Below are positions 10,086 through 19,833 of a DNA stretch of 32,658 bases, one piece after another. A model generated the notes under the pieces. That model was not told the origin of the DNA, searched no databases, and worked only from the letters and a program-made list of their open reading frames with translations. The stretch's first letter is position 1; each line of letters begins with the position of its first letter. A program made the translations under genes and the position numbers. This DNA is from Candidatus Dojkabacteria bacterium (GTDB lineage Bacteria; Patescibacteriota; Dojkabacteria; JAHIVN01): assembly GCA_016932045.1 (NCBI GenBank), contig JAFGDO010000017.1:1-32658 (forward strand). The letters are read 5' to 3'.

Positions 10086-11045
10086 TTATTTTTTAGCCTT
10101 TGCTTTTTTAGTGCTCTCTTTCTTCACTGAAGTCTTCTTTCTTGGCTTCTTTTCAGTCCGAGTCTTGCTTGCTTTGCGTACTTTGCTTTCAGCCTTCTTT
10201 TCCTTCTCTTCTGTTCCCTCCTGTTTTGCACTTTTTGCTTCTTCCTTTTCTGCTTGGGCATTTCCACTCTCAGAATCTAGTTTTATACCAACATGAGAAT
10301 AGTCCCTGAAGACATGCCTTACTCCCTTCCCTTTATTACCTGCTAGTATTGCCTGAGCTATATACTTTACCATCAGTTCAACAGACTTAATAGCATCATC
10401 ATTGGCTGGTATAGGATATTCAATCCTTCGTGGACTTGTATTCGAATCAACTAAAGCCACAATTGGTAGACCTACCGATCGAGCCTCACGTACAACAATT
10501 TTTTCATACTTTGCATCAATTATCACAACAGCATCAGGCACTTTGTTAAGTTTTTTAATCCCTTGATAAAGCCTATCAAGTCTTCCCCACTCTCTTCTCA
10601 TAACAGCAAGTCTTTGTTGAGAATACTTTTTTATATCGCCACTTAGTTTCTCCTCTAAATCCTGAAGTTTTTTAATACTTTTGTGGACAGTATCATAATT
10701 CGAAATAAGCCCACCAACCCATCTATTTATGACAAAATGTGCTCCGCACCTTACAGCTTCCTCTTTTACGACATCTCTTGCCTGCCTTTTTGTACCAACT
10801 ATGAGTATATCCCCACCCTGAGCAGTCTTTGCAAGAAACTCCAAGGCCTCTTCAAACTTTTCTAAAGTCCTTTCTAAATTGATAATGTGGAAATTCTCCC
10901 TTTTTGTGTATATGAATTCTCCAAATTCTGGATCCCACCTTTTAGTCTCATGGCCAAAATGAACTCCAGCTTCGAGTAATTCTTTTACAGTGGGGAGTTT
11001 AATAGACGGCTCTTTGGCCGCTTTTTTTGCTTTTATGTCTGACAT
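10086..11045 (-). CDS. rpsB: 30S ribosomal protein uS2 with Lys/Glu-rich C-terminal extension
   Basis: 319 aa; LLEAGVHFGHETKRWDPEF, FVINRWVGGLISN, IVALVDSNTSPRRIEYPIPANDDA. Confidence 0.97.
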   Translation of the reverse strand: MSDIKAKKAAKEPSIKLPTVKELLEAGVHFGHETKRWDPEFGEFIYTKRENFHIINLERTLEKFEEALEFLAKTAQGGDILIVGTKRQARDVVKEEAVRCGAHFVINRWVGGLISNYDTVHKSIKKLQDLEEKLSGDIKKYSQQRLAVMRREWGRLDRLYQGIKKLNKVPDAVVIIDAKYEKIVVREARSVGLPIVALVDSNTSPRRIEYPIPANDDAIKSVELMVKYIAQAILAGNKGKGVRHVFRDYSHVGIKLDSESGNAQAEKEEAKSAKQEGTEEKEKKAESKVRKASKTRTEKKPRKKTSVKKESTKKAKAKK

Positions 11046-11376
11046 TGTTCTAACCTCCTTTTAAATGGTTAAAGAGAAATAACTTCTTTACCAACCTCCA
11101 CTTTCTGTATCTCGTAGTATACGAAACAAGGAAGCATAAATGTACAAAACCTAGATGTTTATGTACATTAGAAGAAAGTGTGCGTAATTGATAATGTAAA
11201 ACATATGGATAATACCATAAGTACTGCGTTATGGCAAATAATTCCCTTCGAGCATCCAGAGTTTCCATCTCTTATCTCAATTTCAACAATAAATAACCAC
11301 CGCTTACAAGGAAATAACAACTATCAGAACATCCAGCAATATATCAATCCACAATCTATAATCTTCAATTCTAATT

Positions 11377-12078
11377 TTATCTGCGATTAATTTTGATCCG
11401 TTTGCAAGTTGCGGCAGGCTGCTTTTTCTCCTTCAGATATCTCAAAACCTCGCTATCACTTAAATCGTGCCATTCTTCATAAGCAGATGCTACTGCAAAT
11501 GGAAGATTAGCAGGATGAACATAAAGAGAGACCAACTTGTCGACCTGGCAAGCGATTAGTTCAACGGCACTCTTTGAGGTTGTCGGAACAGCAACGATAA
11601 TTCTGTGCGGATTATATTTCCTAATCAATTTGGCAACTACAAACATTGAGTGTCCTGAAGCAAGTCCATCATCAGTAATTATCACATCACGATCTTCAAG
11701 CTCTGGAAAAGACCTTCCTTCTCTGAACCTCTTCTCTCTTTTTTTTATTTTTTTTATGGCTTTTTCAACCTGTGAGTCTATCTCTTCCTTTGTTAAGTCA
11801 GAATAATTCAATAACTTCCTATTCAAAGAGACTTTTACTTCCCCGTTAAGTACTACTGCACCAAAACCTGTTTCGGGGTCATCCGGGAATTCTATTTTTT
11901 TAGCAATGATAACATCCAGAGGAGCCCTCAAAACTTCAGCAAGTTTATAACCGACTGGCACACCGCCAGAGGGAATAGCAAGAACAATCGGCCGCATTAA
12001 ACTCATGCTCTTCATCTTCTCCCCCAGCTTTTCTCCCGCCTCTTCTCTGTTCTTAAAAAGAGTTGGACCGTATAACAT
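11377..12078 (-). CDS. Phosphoribosyltransferase domain protein (COG1926-like)
   Basis: 233 aa; VLAIPSGGVPVGYKLAEVLRAPLDVIIAKKIEFPDDPETGFGAV and VIITDDGLASGHSM PRPP-binding loop. Confidence 0.9.
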   Translation of the reverse strand: MLYGPTLFKNREEAGEKLGEKMKSMSLMRPIVLAIPSGGVPVGYKLAEVLRAPLDVIIAKKIEFPDDPETGFGAVVLNGEVKVSLNRKLLNYSDLTKEEIDSQVEKAIKKIKKREKRFREGRSFPELEDRDVIITDDGLASGHSMFVVAKLIRKYNPHRIIVAVPTTSKSAVELIACQVDKLVSLYVHPANLPFAVASAYEEWHDLSDSEVLRYLKEKKQPAATCKRIKINRR

Positions 12079-12146
12079 AATACTACTCAGAAAGAAATAT
12101 CAAGGAAAAGAATAACATATTAGGAGATTCAAGGAAATGTATAAGG

Positions 12147-12626
12147 TTATTTCGGGCCTGAGGCTATAATTATACTTGTCTTTTCGCCCGTTAAGATTTC
12201 TCCAAATGATGAGATATAGAGGGCATAAAGCGTATTCGTTTTTTCTTGAACAAATACAACTACCCCAGAATCATAAATTTTTTCCTTCTTAAAGCCCCCC
12301 TCCTCTATCACGTTATCATACCACTCAGATACATACTCAGCACTATCATTCGTAACATACCTGACTATACTTTTCTCTCTATTGTAGAAAACATTGTTTA
12401 TATCATCAGGAATCACATCTTTATCCCTGGTTGGTTCAATCTGAGATGACGGATACTCCGGAAGATCGCCATAGCCTTCTTGTGAGAATACTGCAACTTC
12501 TGAGGAATCTTCTTCCTTTTTGATACACTCCCGATCACCACAGATAACAACAAGCGAACTTACAACTATCAAGATTGTAATTATAAACCCTGAGGCTATA
12601 AAAATAAGATGTTTAGTCTTCATCAA
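12147..12626 (-). CDS. Hypothetical protein with N-terminal membrane anchor
   Basis: 159 aa; N-terminal hydrophobic helix LIFIASGFIITILIVVSSLVVI followed by a soluble domain. Confidence 0.65.
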   Translation of the reverse strand: MMKTKHLIFIASGFIITILIVVSSLVVICGDRECIKKEEDSSEVAVFSQEGYGDLPEYPSSQIEPTRDKDVIPDDINNVFYNREKSIVRYVTNDSAEYVSEWYDNVIEEGGFKKEKIYDSGVVVFVQEKTNTLYALYISSFGEILTGEKTSIIIASGPK

Positions 12627-13100
12627 GCTTTCATTAGAAGTATTTCCTATAACATAATAGCATAAATTTTATTTTTTGCTACCCCTTGTAGTCTAATAAT
12701 ATAAATACTTCATTGACTAAGGAAGTACCAGATCCAGGTCAAGATCAAACAGAAGATAAAATAGTCTGTCTGGATGAATTATCAGGTTCATTACATTAAG
12801 AGCTAGACCGGCAATGGACTCTGGAGCTACTCACGAAGGAACACTAGCTATATTAGGGCAAGGCGGAACTAGTGTAAACACAGAAGACGATTACTGAAGT
12901 ATCTTTCTAACTAGTATAAAAATCCTTTTTATAGAACAACGCTCTAAGTTCTACTTGAGTCCTAATTTATCCTTATTGGCAACTAAATTCACTTGAGTAT
13001 AACCTACCTGTAGTCCGTTTCTATGAGGAAAATTAGTTATGATCAACTTGCTCACCTTGACCACTTTGATCGTATCGATCACCATCTTTATTTAATCATA

Positions 13101-15317
13101 TCAAACAGCTTTTCTACCTTTAACCTTCTGCCTTCTACCTTTCCCATTCTTCCTGCCTTCAATATACCTACACTTCGGATAGCCAGAACAACCTGTAAAC
13201 GGCTTACCCCATTTCCCCCGCCTCTCAACAAGATATTCACCGCATTGAGGACATTTCTTTTTCAAAAGAAGTGGCCGAGCTTCCTTTATCTTGGGGTAAT
13301 CAGGATGTGCCCAGAACTTACCAAATCGTCCAATCTTCAGTATCATTTCTGTACCATCAGACGCTTCTGGAGCGGGTAAATATTTTGATTGAAACTCTTC
13401 TGATCTAACTTCCTTCTTGATTTCCTTACTTTTCTCCTCTTGAGTTTCACCTTCAATAGAGCGCATACCTTTACACTTAGGAAAATCCGGACAGCTCAAA
13501 AAGACTCCGTACTTCCCGATCTTCTTTACCATTCTTTTGCCGCACTCCGGACACTTATGCTCACTTTTTCCGAGAACAGTAAACTCCTCTCTTTCGATTT
13601 TTTTCTCACCATTCTCTACATCTTTAATGAACGGATTGAAAAATTCCTTAATCACTTCGACACCCTTTTCCCGGCCTTCTGCAATACTATCTAAATCTTC
13701 CTCCATTTCAGCAGTAAAGCCTGTATCAACTATTTTTTCAAAATATTTCGTCAGAAGTTTAGTTACTACTTTTCCGGTATCGGTCGGCACAAAGTATCTA
13801 CCTTCTTTGACAACATACTTACGCTGAAGAATTGTAGAAATAATTGGAGCGTAAGTTGATGGCCTACCAATACCATATTGTTCAAGCGTTTTAATTAGCG
13901 TTGCGTCCGTATAACGGGCAGGAGGAGAAGTAAAATTCTGCTGTCCGACTATCTTATGAAGATATAATTCCTGATTTAGCTTTATATCGGGCAGAATATT
14001 TTCTCCAATATTCTCATGATAGACTTTCAAAAATCCTGGGAAGAGAATAATTTGACCATGTGATTGGAACAAATATTGCTTTATCTGCACATCAAGTGTT
14101 GTACTTTCAAGTCTTGCAGGACTCATCTGACAAGCTAAAGTACGATTCCGGATTAAGTCATAAAGCTTTCTTGCTTCTCCGCCTAACTTTATGGCATTTC
14201 CACTCATTTTAATATTCGTTGGACGAATAGCCTCATGAGCTTCCTGAGCGGTTGAGGATTTCGATTTATAAACAGCCTCTTTTAAATTTAAAAACTTATC
14301 TCCATACTCAGACTTTATGAATGCCCTTACTTTTGCAAGTTCGCTCTTAACTATATTAAATGAATCCGTTCTCATATATGTTATTAGCCCCGATTCATAA
14401 AGTTTCTGAGCTATACTCATAGTTCTTTTGGCACTATATCCAAACATGTTTGAGGCTGTTCCCTGTAAGGTGCTTGTAATGAACGGAGGCTTGGGATATC
14501 TTCTCGTTTCCTTCTTATTAATATTACTTACGATCCACTTCTTTCTTCCAACATCTTCAAGAACCTTCTTTATCTCACTCTCCTTTTGAATTTTTACTCT
14601 TTTATCAAGAATTTTAGCAAGTTCAAACTTGATTCCCTTAAATTCTAATTTTGAATTTTCTAAAGATTCGCTCTTTAAAATTATCTTCTCAATCTTCCTT
14701 TGAATAGACTTAACAGACAGATCTGCAAAGATTTTCCAGTACTCTTCGGGTTTAAATTTGTCCCTTTCCTCTTCCCTATCTACAATGAGTCTTACAGCGA
14801 CTGACTGAACCCTTCCAGCAGAAAGACCGTATCTTATCTTTTTCCAAAGAAGTGGTGACAATTTATATCCGACAAGTCTATCCAGAATGCGACGCGCTTG
14901 TTGTGCATCTACAAGATTTAAATCTATATTGCGGGTATTCTTAATTGCTTCCTCGATGGCTTCTTTGGTAATTGAAGTAAAGACAATTCTTTCCAACTTT
15001 TTGCTCTTCACCCTACCCCTTTTGTCTATAACGCCTAATCTTTGAGCAACATGCCATCCGATAGCCTCTCCCTCCCTGTCCGGATCAGAAGCTATAACTA
15101 AAGTATCAATGCCCTTAAAATTATCGGTAAGTTGTTTTAGAGCTTTCCGATTCGATACAACATATTTGGGTTCAAAGTTCTTCTCTATATCAACACCCAA
15201 CTCCTTTTTCGGAAGATCAACTAAATGGCCCATTGAGGCTACAACCTTGTAGCCTTTACCTAAATATTTTGTTATTGTTTTCACCTTCGCAGGTGATTCG
15301 ACAACGACAAGTTTCAT
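13101..15317 (-). CDS. topA: DNA topoisomerase I
   Basis: 738 aa; TOPRIM MKLVVVESPAKVKTITKYLG, GLITYMRTDS, two zinc ribbons (CPECGKRM..., CPQCGEYL...). Confidence 0.97.
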   Translation of the reverse strand: MKLVVVESPAKVKTITKYLGKGYKVVASMGHLVDLPKKELGVDIEKNFEPKYVVSNRKALKQLTDNFKGIDTLVIASDPDREGEAIGWHVAQRLGVIDKRGRVKSKKLERIVFTSITKEAIEEAIKNTRNIDLNLVDAQQARRILDRLVGYKLSPLLWKKIRYGLSAGRVQSVAVRLIVDREEERDKFKPEEYWKIFADLSVKSIQRKIEKIILKSESLENSKLEFKGIKFELAKILDKRVKIQKESEIKKVLEDVGRKKWIVSNINKKETRRYPKPPFITSTLQGTASNMFGYSAKRTMSIAQKLYESGLITYMRTDSFNIVKSELAKVRAFIKSEYGDKFLNLKEAVYKSKSSTAQEAHEAIRPTNIKMSGNAIKLGGEARKLYDLIRNRTLACQMSPARLESTTLDVQIKQYLFQSHGQIILFPGFLKVYHENIGENILPDIKLNQELYLHKIVGQQNFTSPPARYTDATLIKTLEQYGIGRPSTYAPIISTILQRKYVVKEGRYFVPTDTGKVVTKLLTKYFEKIVDTGFTAEMEEDLDSIAEGREKGVEVIKEFFNPFIKDVENGEKKIEREEFTVLGKSEHKCPECGKRMVKKIGKYGVFLSCPDFPKCKGMRSIEGETQEEKSKEIKKEVRSEEFQSKYLPAPEASDGTEMILKIGRFGKFWAHPDYPKIKEARPLLLKKKCPQCGEYLVERRGKWGKPFTGCSGYPKCRYIEGRKNGKGRRQKVKGRKAV

Positions 15318-15393
15318 CTTTGTACTGTATGTTAATAATTACTATCTACAATCTTCTCACCATCTGCTGCTTTCAGTTTGTAGTTCTCAGTCT

Positions 15394-16506
15394 TCACTTC
15401 ACTATAAAATACTTGTTCCTATTATCTTTTGCAACTTTTTGTTCGATTTCCATCATAGTCAAAACCTGTAAGAGATGTGTAATCCTCCAATCAAGAGTAA
15501 GAGCAATCTCGTCAACTGTCGCAGGTTCTCTCAACAAGCAGTCAATTATTTTCTGTTCGTCAGAACTGTATCTGATCTTATCTGACTGATACCCAATATC
15601 CAATTTAAATCCATACTCTTCTAAAATATCACTCGCTTCTTGTACAAGTTTCGCATTGCCTTTCTTAATCAGAGAATTCGTCCCTTTGCCTTTTTCATTA
15701 AAAACGCTAGCCGGCACAGCAAACACATCCCTTCCTTGCTCAAGACCCTGATAAGCTGTAATCAACGCTCCACTTTTTTCACCAGCTTCTATTACCAGAA
15801 TTCCAACTGAAAGTCCAGCAATAATTCTATTTCGGGAAGGAAACATTCCAGGGGTTATGCTCCTATCACTATCATATTCGGAAACAACACAACCATTAGA
15901 AAGCACTTTTTCATAGATTCTGTAATTCGCTTTTGGACATGGTTCTTCTACCCCTCTGGATAAAACTGCAATCGTTCTCCCGCCGTTCTTCATGCTAACT
16001 TCATGTGCAAGTTTATCAATGCCAAAAGCCATGCCACTAACAATCACAAATCCTGCGTGAACCAAAGACTGCACAAGCTTCTTAGTAACCTCCTCTCCAT
16101 AGCTTGTACAATTTCTTGTCCCTACAACTGAAAAGCATCTCTTAAAATCATCGATACGAAAATCTCCCCTGTAATATAAGACAATGGGAGGATCATAAAT
16201 CTGTCTAAGTAATTCTGGATAATCTTGATCTAATATAGTCTTAAATGCTACTTCTTTCTCCTTTAAAATTTCCAAATACACTTTCACATCTTTCAGAGGA
16301 TCAAGAGTTTTCACCTCCCGAGCTAAAGAGGCTGGTACTACCTGAGATAATTCTTCAAATTGGGCACAAAAAATATTACTTACTCTTTTGAATTTATCAA
16401 GTAATTGAAGAAAACTGCGCGGACCTAACCCCTCAATCCTAGACAAAACCAGGGTCATTAAACGTTCTTCTGGGGAAGATTTAGGACTTTGTTGATCCTT
16501 AGGCAA
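15394..16506 (-). CDS. dprA: DNA processing protein DprA
   Basis: 370 aa; SVVGTRNCTSYGEEVTKKL, VSGMAFGIDKLAHE, FPSRNRIIAGLS; C-terminal winged-helix. Confidence 0.95.
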   Translation of the reverse strand: MPKDQQSPKSSPEERLMTLVLSRIEGLGPRSFLQLLDKFKRVSNIFCAQFEELSQVVPASLAREVKTLDPLKDVKVYLEILKEKEVAFKTILDQDYPELLRQIYDPPIVLYYRGDFRIDDFKRCFSVVGTRNCTSYGEEVTKKLVQSLVHAGFVIVSGMAFGIDKLAHEVSMKNGGRTIAVLSRGVEEPCPKANYRIYEKVLSNGCVVSEYDSDRSITPGMFPSRNRIIAGLSVGILVIEAGEKSGALITAYQGLEQGRDVFAVPASVFNEKGKGTNSLIKKGNAKLVQEASDILEEYGFKLDIGYQSDKIRYSSDEQKIIDCLLREPATVDEIALTLDWRITHLLQVLTMMEIEQKVAKDNRNKYFIVK

Positions 16507-16644
16507 GATGAGCTATTTATATCATAAGAGAAAATAAAGGGGAAGAAGATTATCTATTTGATCTAAATGAATTAATCAATCTAGTCGATTAATTCGAGCA
16601 TCTTTGTTGTATAGATCATTTAAATCAACCAGATCATTCATCCA

Positions 16645-18477
16645 TCAATTATACTCACCATCATACCAAAGAAGGAAATCCCTCATAACCTCGGCCGATT
16701 TATATCCCCAACCTCCAAATTCTAAATACACAACAAATGCATACTGTGGATCTTTGTAAGGGTAAAAACCTGTAATCCAAGAATGTCCCTGAGTTTCGTA
16801 GATATCTCCCACCTTCCGCCAAGCTTCTGCAGAACCTGTTTTAGCTGCAGGATCAGACTTAAGCCCCCTCAGAGGCCAGGCACTACCCCAAGAACCATTC
16901 ACAGCCTGGTGCATCCCTTCTTTGACTATCGTTAGATTGTTTCCGCTAATAGGTACTTCATGAATTATTTCAGGCTCGAAAACTTCAATATCTTCTCCAT
17001 TTTCATCTACAACTGCCATTGCTAAATGTGGTTTATAATACTTCCCATCATTTGCGATGGAAGCAATCCATGACACCATTTGTAATGGTGACACCCTTGT
17101 AATGCTTTGACCAATTGCAGTATTTGCAGTATCTCCAAGATACCAAGGCTCACACTGCATATTCTGTTTAGTCTCCTTTGACGCCATAATACCCGGCTGC
17201 TCTCCTATAAGATCAATCCCGGTCTTTTGTCCAAGCCCAAAGTCGTCAGTATATTCATTTAATTTATCAATTCCGTATTTCATAAGCGTTTTAGCAAAAT
17301 AGATATTACTTGATCTTTCATACGCTTTATAAATATTGATTTGACCGAAAGCGACCTTTCCAACCTCACAAAACTCGTAACCCGCGCCAAGATCCATACA
17401 GCCTTCGCTCTCAATAAGTGTAGATGGTGTAATAACCCCTTCCTCAAGACCAACTGCTCCAATAATAGTTTTAAGAGTTGATCCCGGCGGCTGAGTCATG
17501 GAAATCGCCCTATTGTAGAGAGGCAATCTAGCATCGTTGCTCAACTCAAGATACTGACTGTAAGTAAGTCCTTTGACAATTTCATTTGAATCAAAAGACG
17601 GAAGGCTGACAAGTGTTACTATTTCGCCAGTATGAACATCCATAATAATAGCTGCCCCTCCATCTGCATTTTCTCTCTCTATGCCAGCACCTAAGACCTC
17701 AGTCATCTTCTTCTGCATACTAGTATCAATTGAGATTCTTACACTTCTTCCCGACTCTGCCTCAATTGGCATAAGCTCGCGTACCTGTACCTCATCACGA
17801 TCAGTTTCAACAATTCTTTTTCCATTAACTCCTCTTAAGGTTGAGTCATAGTACTGCTCAATACCAATAGAACCTATCATGTCACCAATAGAATAATTAC
17901 TTTCACTTTCAAGTTCTTCTGCTGAAACCTCTCTTACATAACCAATAACATGAGCAAGTGCTGAACTATCTATATACTCTCTTGTAGTTCCCACTTCAAC
18001 AAAAACAGCGGGAAGCTCCTCGGAACGGGAATATATTGAAACAATCTTGTCACGGTCTACGTCATTCAGAAGTGTGATTTGAGAGATAGCTGTTCTTTCT
18101 GTACCCTCCCCATATACTCTACTTCTAAAGTCGCCTTGTAATTTATCATAATCAACCTCAAGAATCTCAGCCAGCAAACTAATTGTTTCTTCCTCTGATT
18201 CTTTCGGCAGAAGAGTCAGATCAAGGATAAGTTTAAAAGACGGCCGATTCACAACTAAAAGATTTCCCTCTCTATCATATATCAGCCCTCTTGGAGCCCT
18301 CACTACAACTTCAGAAGTCTTTAGCGTTGAAGACAAAAATAAATTCTCATTCCCTCGAACAATTTGTAGATTGATAAGATTAATTATAAGGATGCCAAAT
18401 AATGCAACAATAATCAGGTACACAAATGGAAACCTAGTATGAAGATCCTTTTTTCCTTTAAGAAATAAATTGGTCAT
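16645..18477 (-). CDS. mrdA: Penicillin-binding protein 2 (transpeptidase)
   Basis: 610 aa; TM plus PBP dimerisation region; SxxK (PPGSTLKT), SSN and KTGS motifs; adjacent to mreDCB. Confidence 0.93.
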   Translation of the reverse strand: MTNLFLKGKKDLHTRFPFVYLIIVALFGILIINLINLQIVRGNENLFLSSTLKTSEVVVRAPRGLIYDREGNLLVVNRPSFKLILDLTLLPKESEEETISLLAEILEVDYDKLQGDFRSRVYGEGTERTAISQITLLNDVDRDKIVSIYSRSEELPAVFVEVGTTREYIDSSALAHVIGYVREVSAEELESESNYSIGDMIGSIGIEQYYDSTLRGVNGKRIVETDRDEVQVRELMPIEAESGRSVRISIDTSMQKKMTEVLGAGIERENADGGAAIIMDVHTGEIVTLVSLPSFDSNEIVKGLTYSQYLELSNDARLPLYNRAISMTQPPGSTLKTIIGAVGLEEGVITPSTLIESEGCMDLGAGYEFCEVGKVAFGQINIYKAYERSSNIYFAKTLMKYGIDKLNEYTDDFGLGQKTGIDLIGEQPGIMASKETKQNMQCEPWYLGDTANTAIGQSITRVSPLQMVSWIASIANDGKYYKPHLAMAVVDENGEDIEVFEPEIIHEVPISGNNLTIVKEGMHQAVNGSWGSAWPLRGLKSDPAAKTGSAEAWRKVGDIYETQGHSWITGFYPYKDPQYAFVVYLEFGGWGYKSAEVMRDFLLWYDGEYN

Positions 18478-18956
18478 GAAAATCTGGACGTTTTATTATC
18501 TTGAACTAGTAAATTACCAAAGGCCAAGCCTAAAAATGCAACAACTATAACTGAAACTATAATCCGCTTCACAAGTGCAGAAATATCAAAAACACTATTT
18601 AAATATACTAAATGAACCAGAAAGTCAGAAATAAAAATAGAAATGCCTGTACTAAAAGCAGAAAACATTATCCTGCTTACTCTGCTCTCAATTTTTAAAA
18701 TGTTATCAAATAAACTTAGGATAAAAAGTGGAGCAAATATTGCAAGTAATGTTTCGCCAAGATGATTCTGCATTACTAAATCAATGATAAATCCAGCTAT
18801 TACTCCTATACCTACAGCATATCTATATTTCTTGAACCAAAAAAATAAATTTACAAGAATAAAAAGCAGAGCAATATGATTAAAAATCGAAATTTCCCTA
18901 AGTGAAATCTCAAAAAGTATTACGAATATAGTTAGAATAGTAACGAAAACGATCAT
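18474..18956 (-). CDS. mreD: MreD-like rod-shape membrane protein
   Basis: 160 aa, highly hydrophobic multi-TM, overlaps mrdA and mreC. Confidence 0.7.
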   Translation of the reverse strand: MIVFVTILTIFVILFEISLREISIFNHIALLFILVNLFFWFKKYRYAVGIGVIAGFIIDLVMQNHLGETLLAIFAPLFILSLFDNILKIESRVSRIMFSAFSTGISIFISDFLVHLVYLNSVFDISALVKRIIVSVIVVAFLGLAFGNLLVQDNKTSRFS

Positions 18957-19762
18957 TCCTGCTGTCCTCTTATCACAAAAATATAATCTAATTTACTAAA
19001 ATCTAATTGAATTTCCACATGAGCTTCCTGTGTGGTGTTTGCAGGATTGCTATCTACTTCGCTCACAATCCCAATAATTAAGTCCGACGGATAGTTACTG
19101 TTCACCCCCGAAGTAACAATTAATTCCCCTTCCTCAATTTTTTCGTCAGGTAATATATCGATCATATTCAAGGTCAAACCTACATCTCCCTGTATAAGAC
19201 CAACAGCGCGATTCTTTTGTCCTCGTACTGGTATATTACTCGCACGAGATGTGATCAAAAAGACTTTTGAGAAGTGACTGTCCGCCTTCTTTACTATACC
19301 TATAGCATACTTCCCATAGATAACCACATCCCCCTCTCTGACACCATCATCAGTTCCTACATTTATTTGCAAAACATTTTCATGTGATAGATCATAACTA
19401 ATAACTCTTCCTTCAACCATCCAGTCTTCTTTTTCTATCTCTAAGCCTAGTTCCTGCTTTAAAGAGTCATTTTCACTTCTTAACTCATCTAATTCTGATA
19501 ATTGTTCGATAAGCTCTTGATTCTTAACACGAAGTTCTTCGTTGTCCTTTTTGAAATCAGATATCTGAGCAAAGACCCCCAAAAGGTCATTCACTTTATA
19601 TGATAATTTATGCAATTCCAGCCTAACTGGAACGCTTACCAGGGAGGTCAGGCTGTATATACCTTTAACTACTCCTATGCTATCTAATAGGAGCAATAGG
19701 AAACTCAAAACTAAAATCACAATTAGCACAATTAACCTGTTTTTAAAATCTTGGAGGTCCAT
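18953..19762 (-). CDS. mreC: Rod shape-determining protein MreC
   Basis: 269 aa; N-terminal TM, coiled coil, VINVGTDDGVREGDVVIYGKYAIGIV beta domain. Confidence 0.93.
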   Translation of the reverse strand: MDLQDFKNRLIVLIVILVLSFLLLLLDSIGVVKGIYSLTSLVSVPVRLELHKLSYKVNDLLGVFAQISDFKKDNEELRVKNQELIEQLSELDELRSENDSLKQELGLEIEKEDWMVEGRVISYDLSHENVLQINVGTDDGVREGDVVIYGKYAIGIVKKADSHFSKVFLITSRASNIPVRGQKNRAVGLIQGDVGLTLNMIDILPDEKIEEGELIVTSGVNSNYPSDLIIGIVSEVDSNPANTTQEAHVEIQLDFSKLDYIFVIRGQQE

Positions 19763-19833
19763 AAAGAATATTTAAAGGAACTATCAAATAGGTTACTTCA
19801 ATGCCCGTGCAGTTTAGCAAAAGTTAATCTTTT

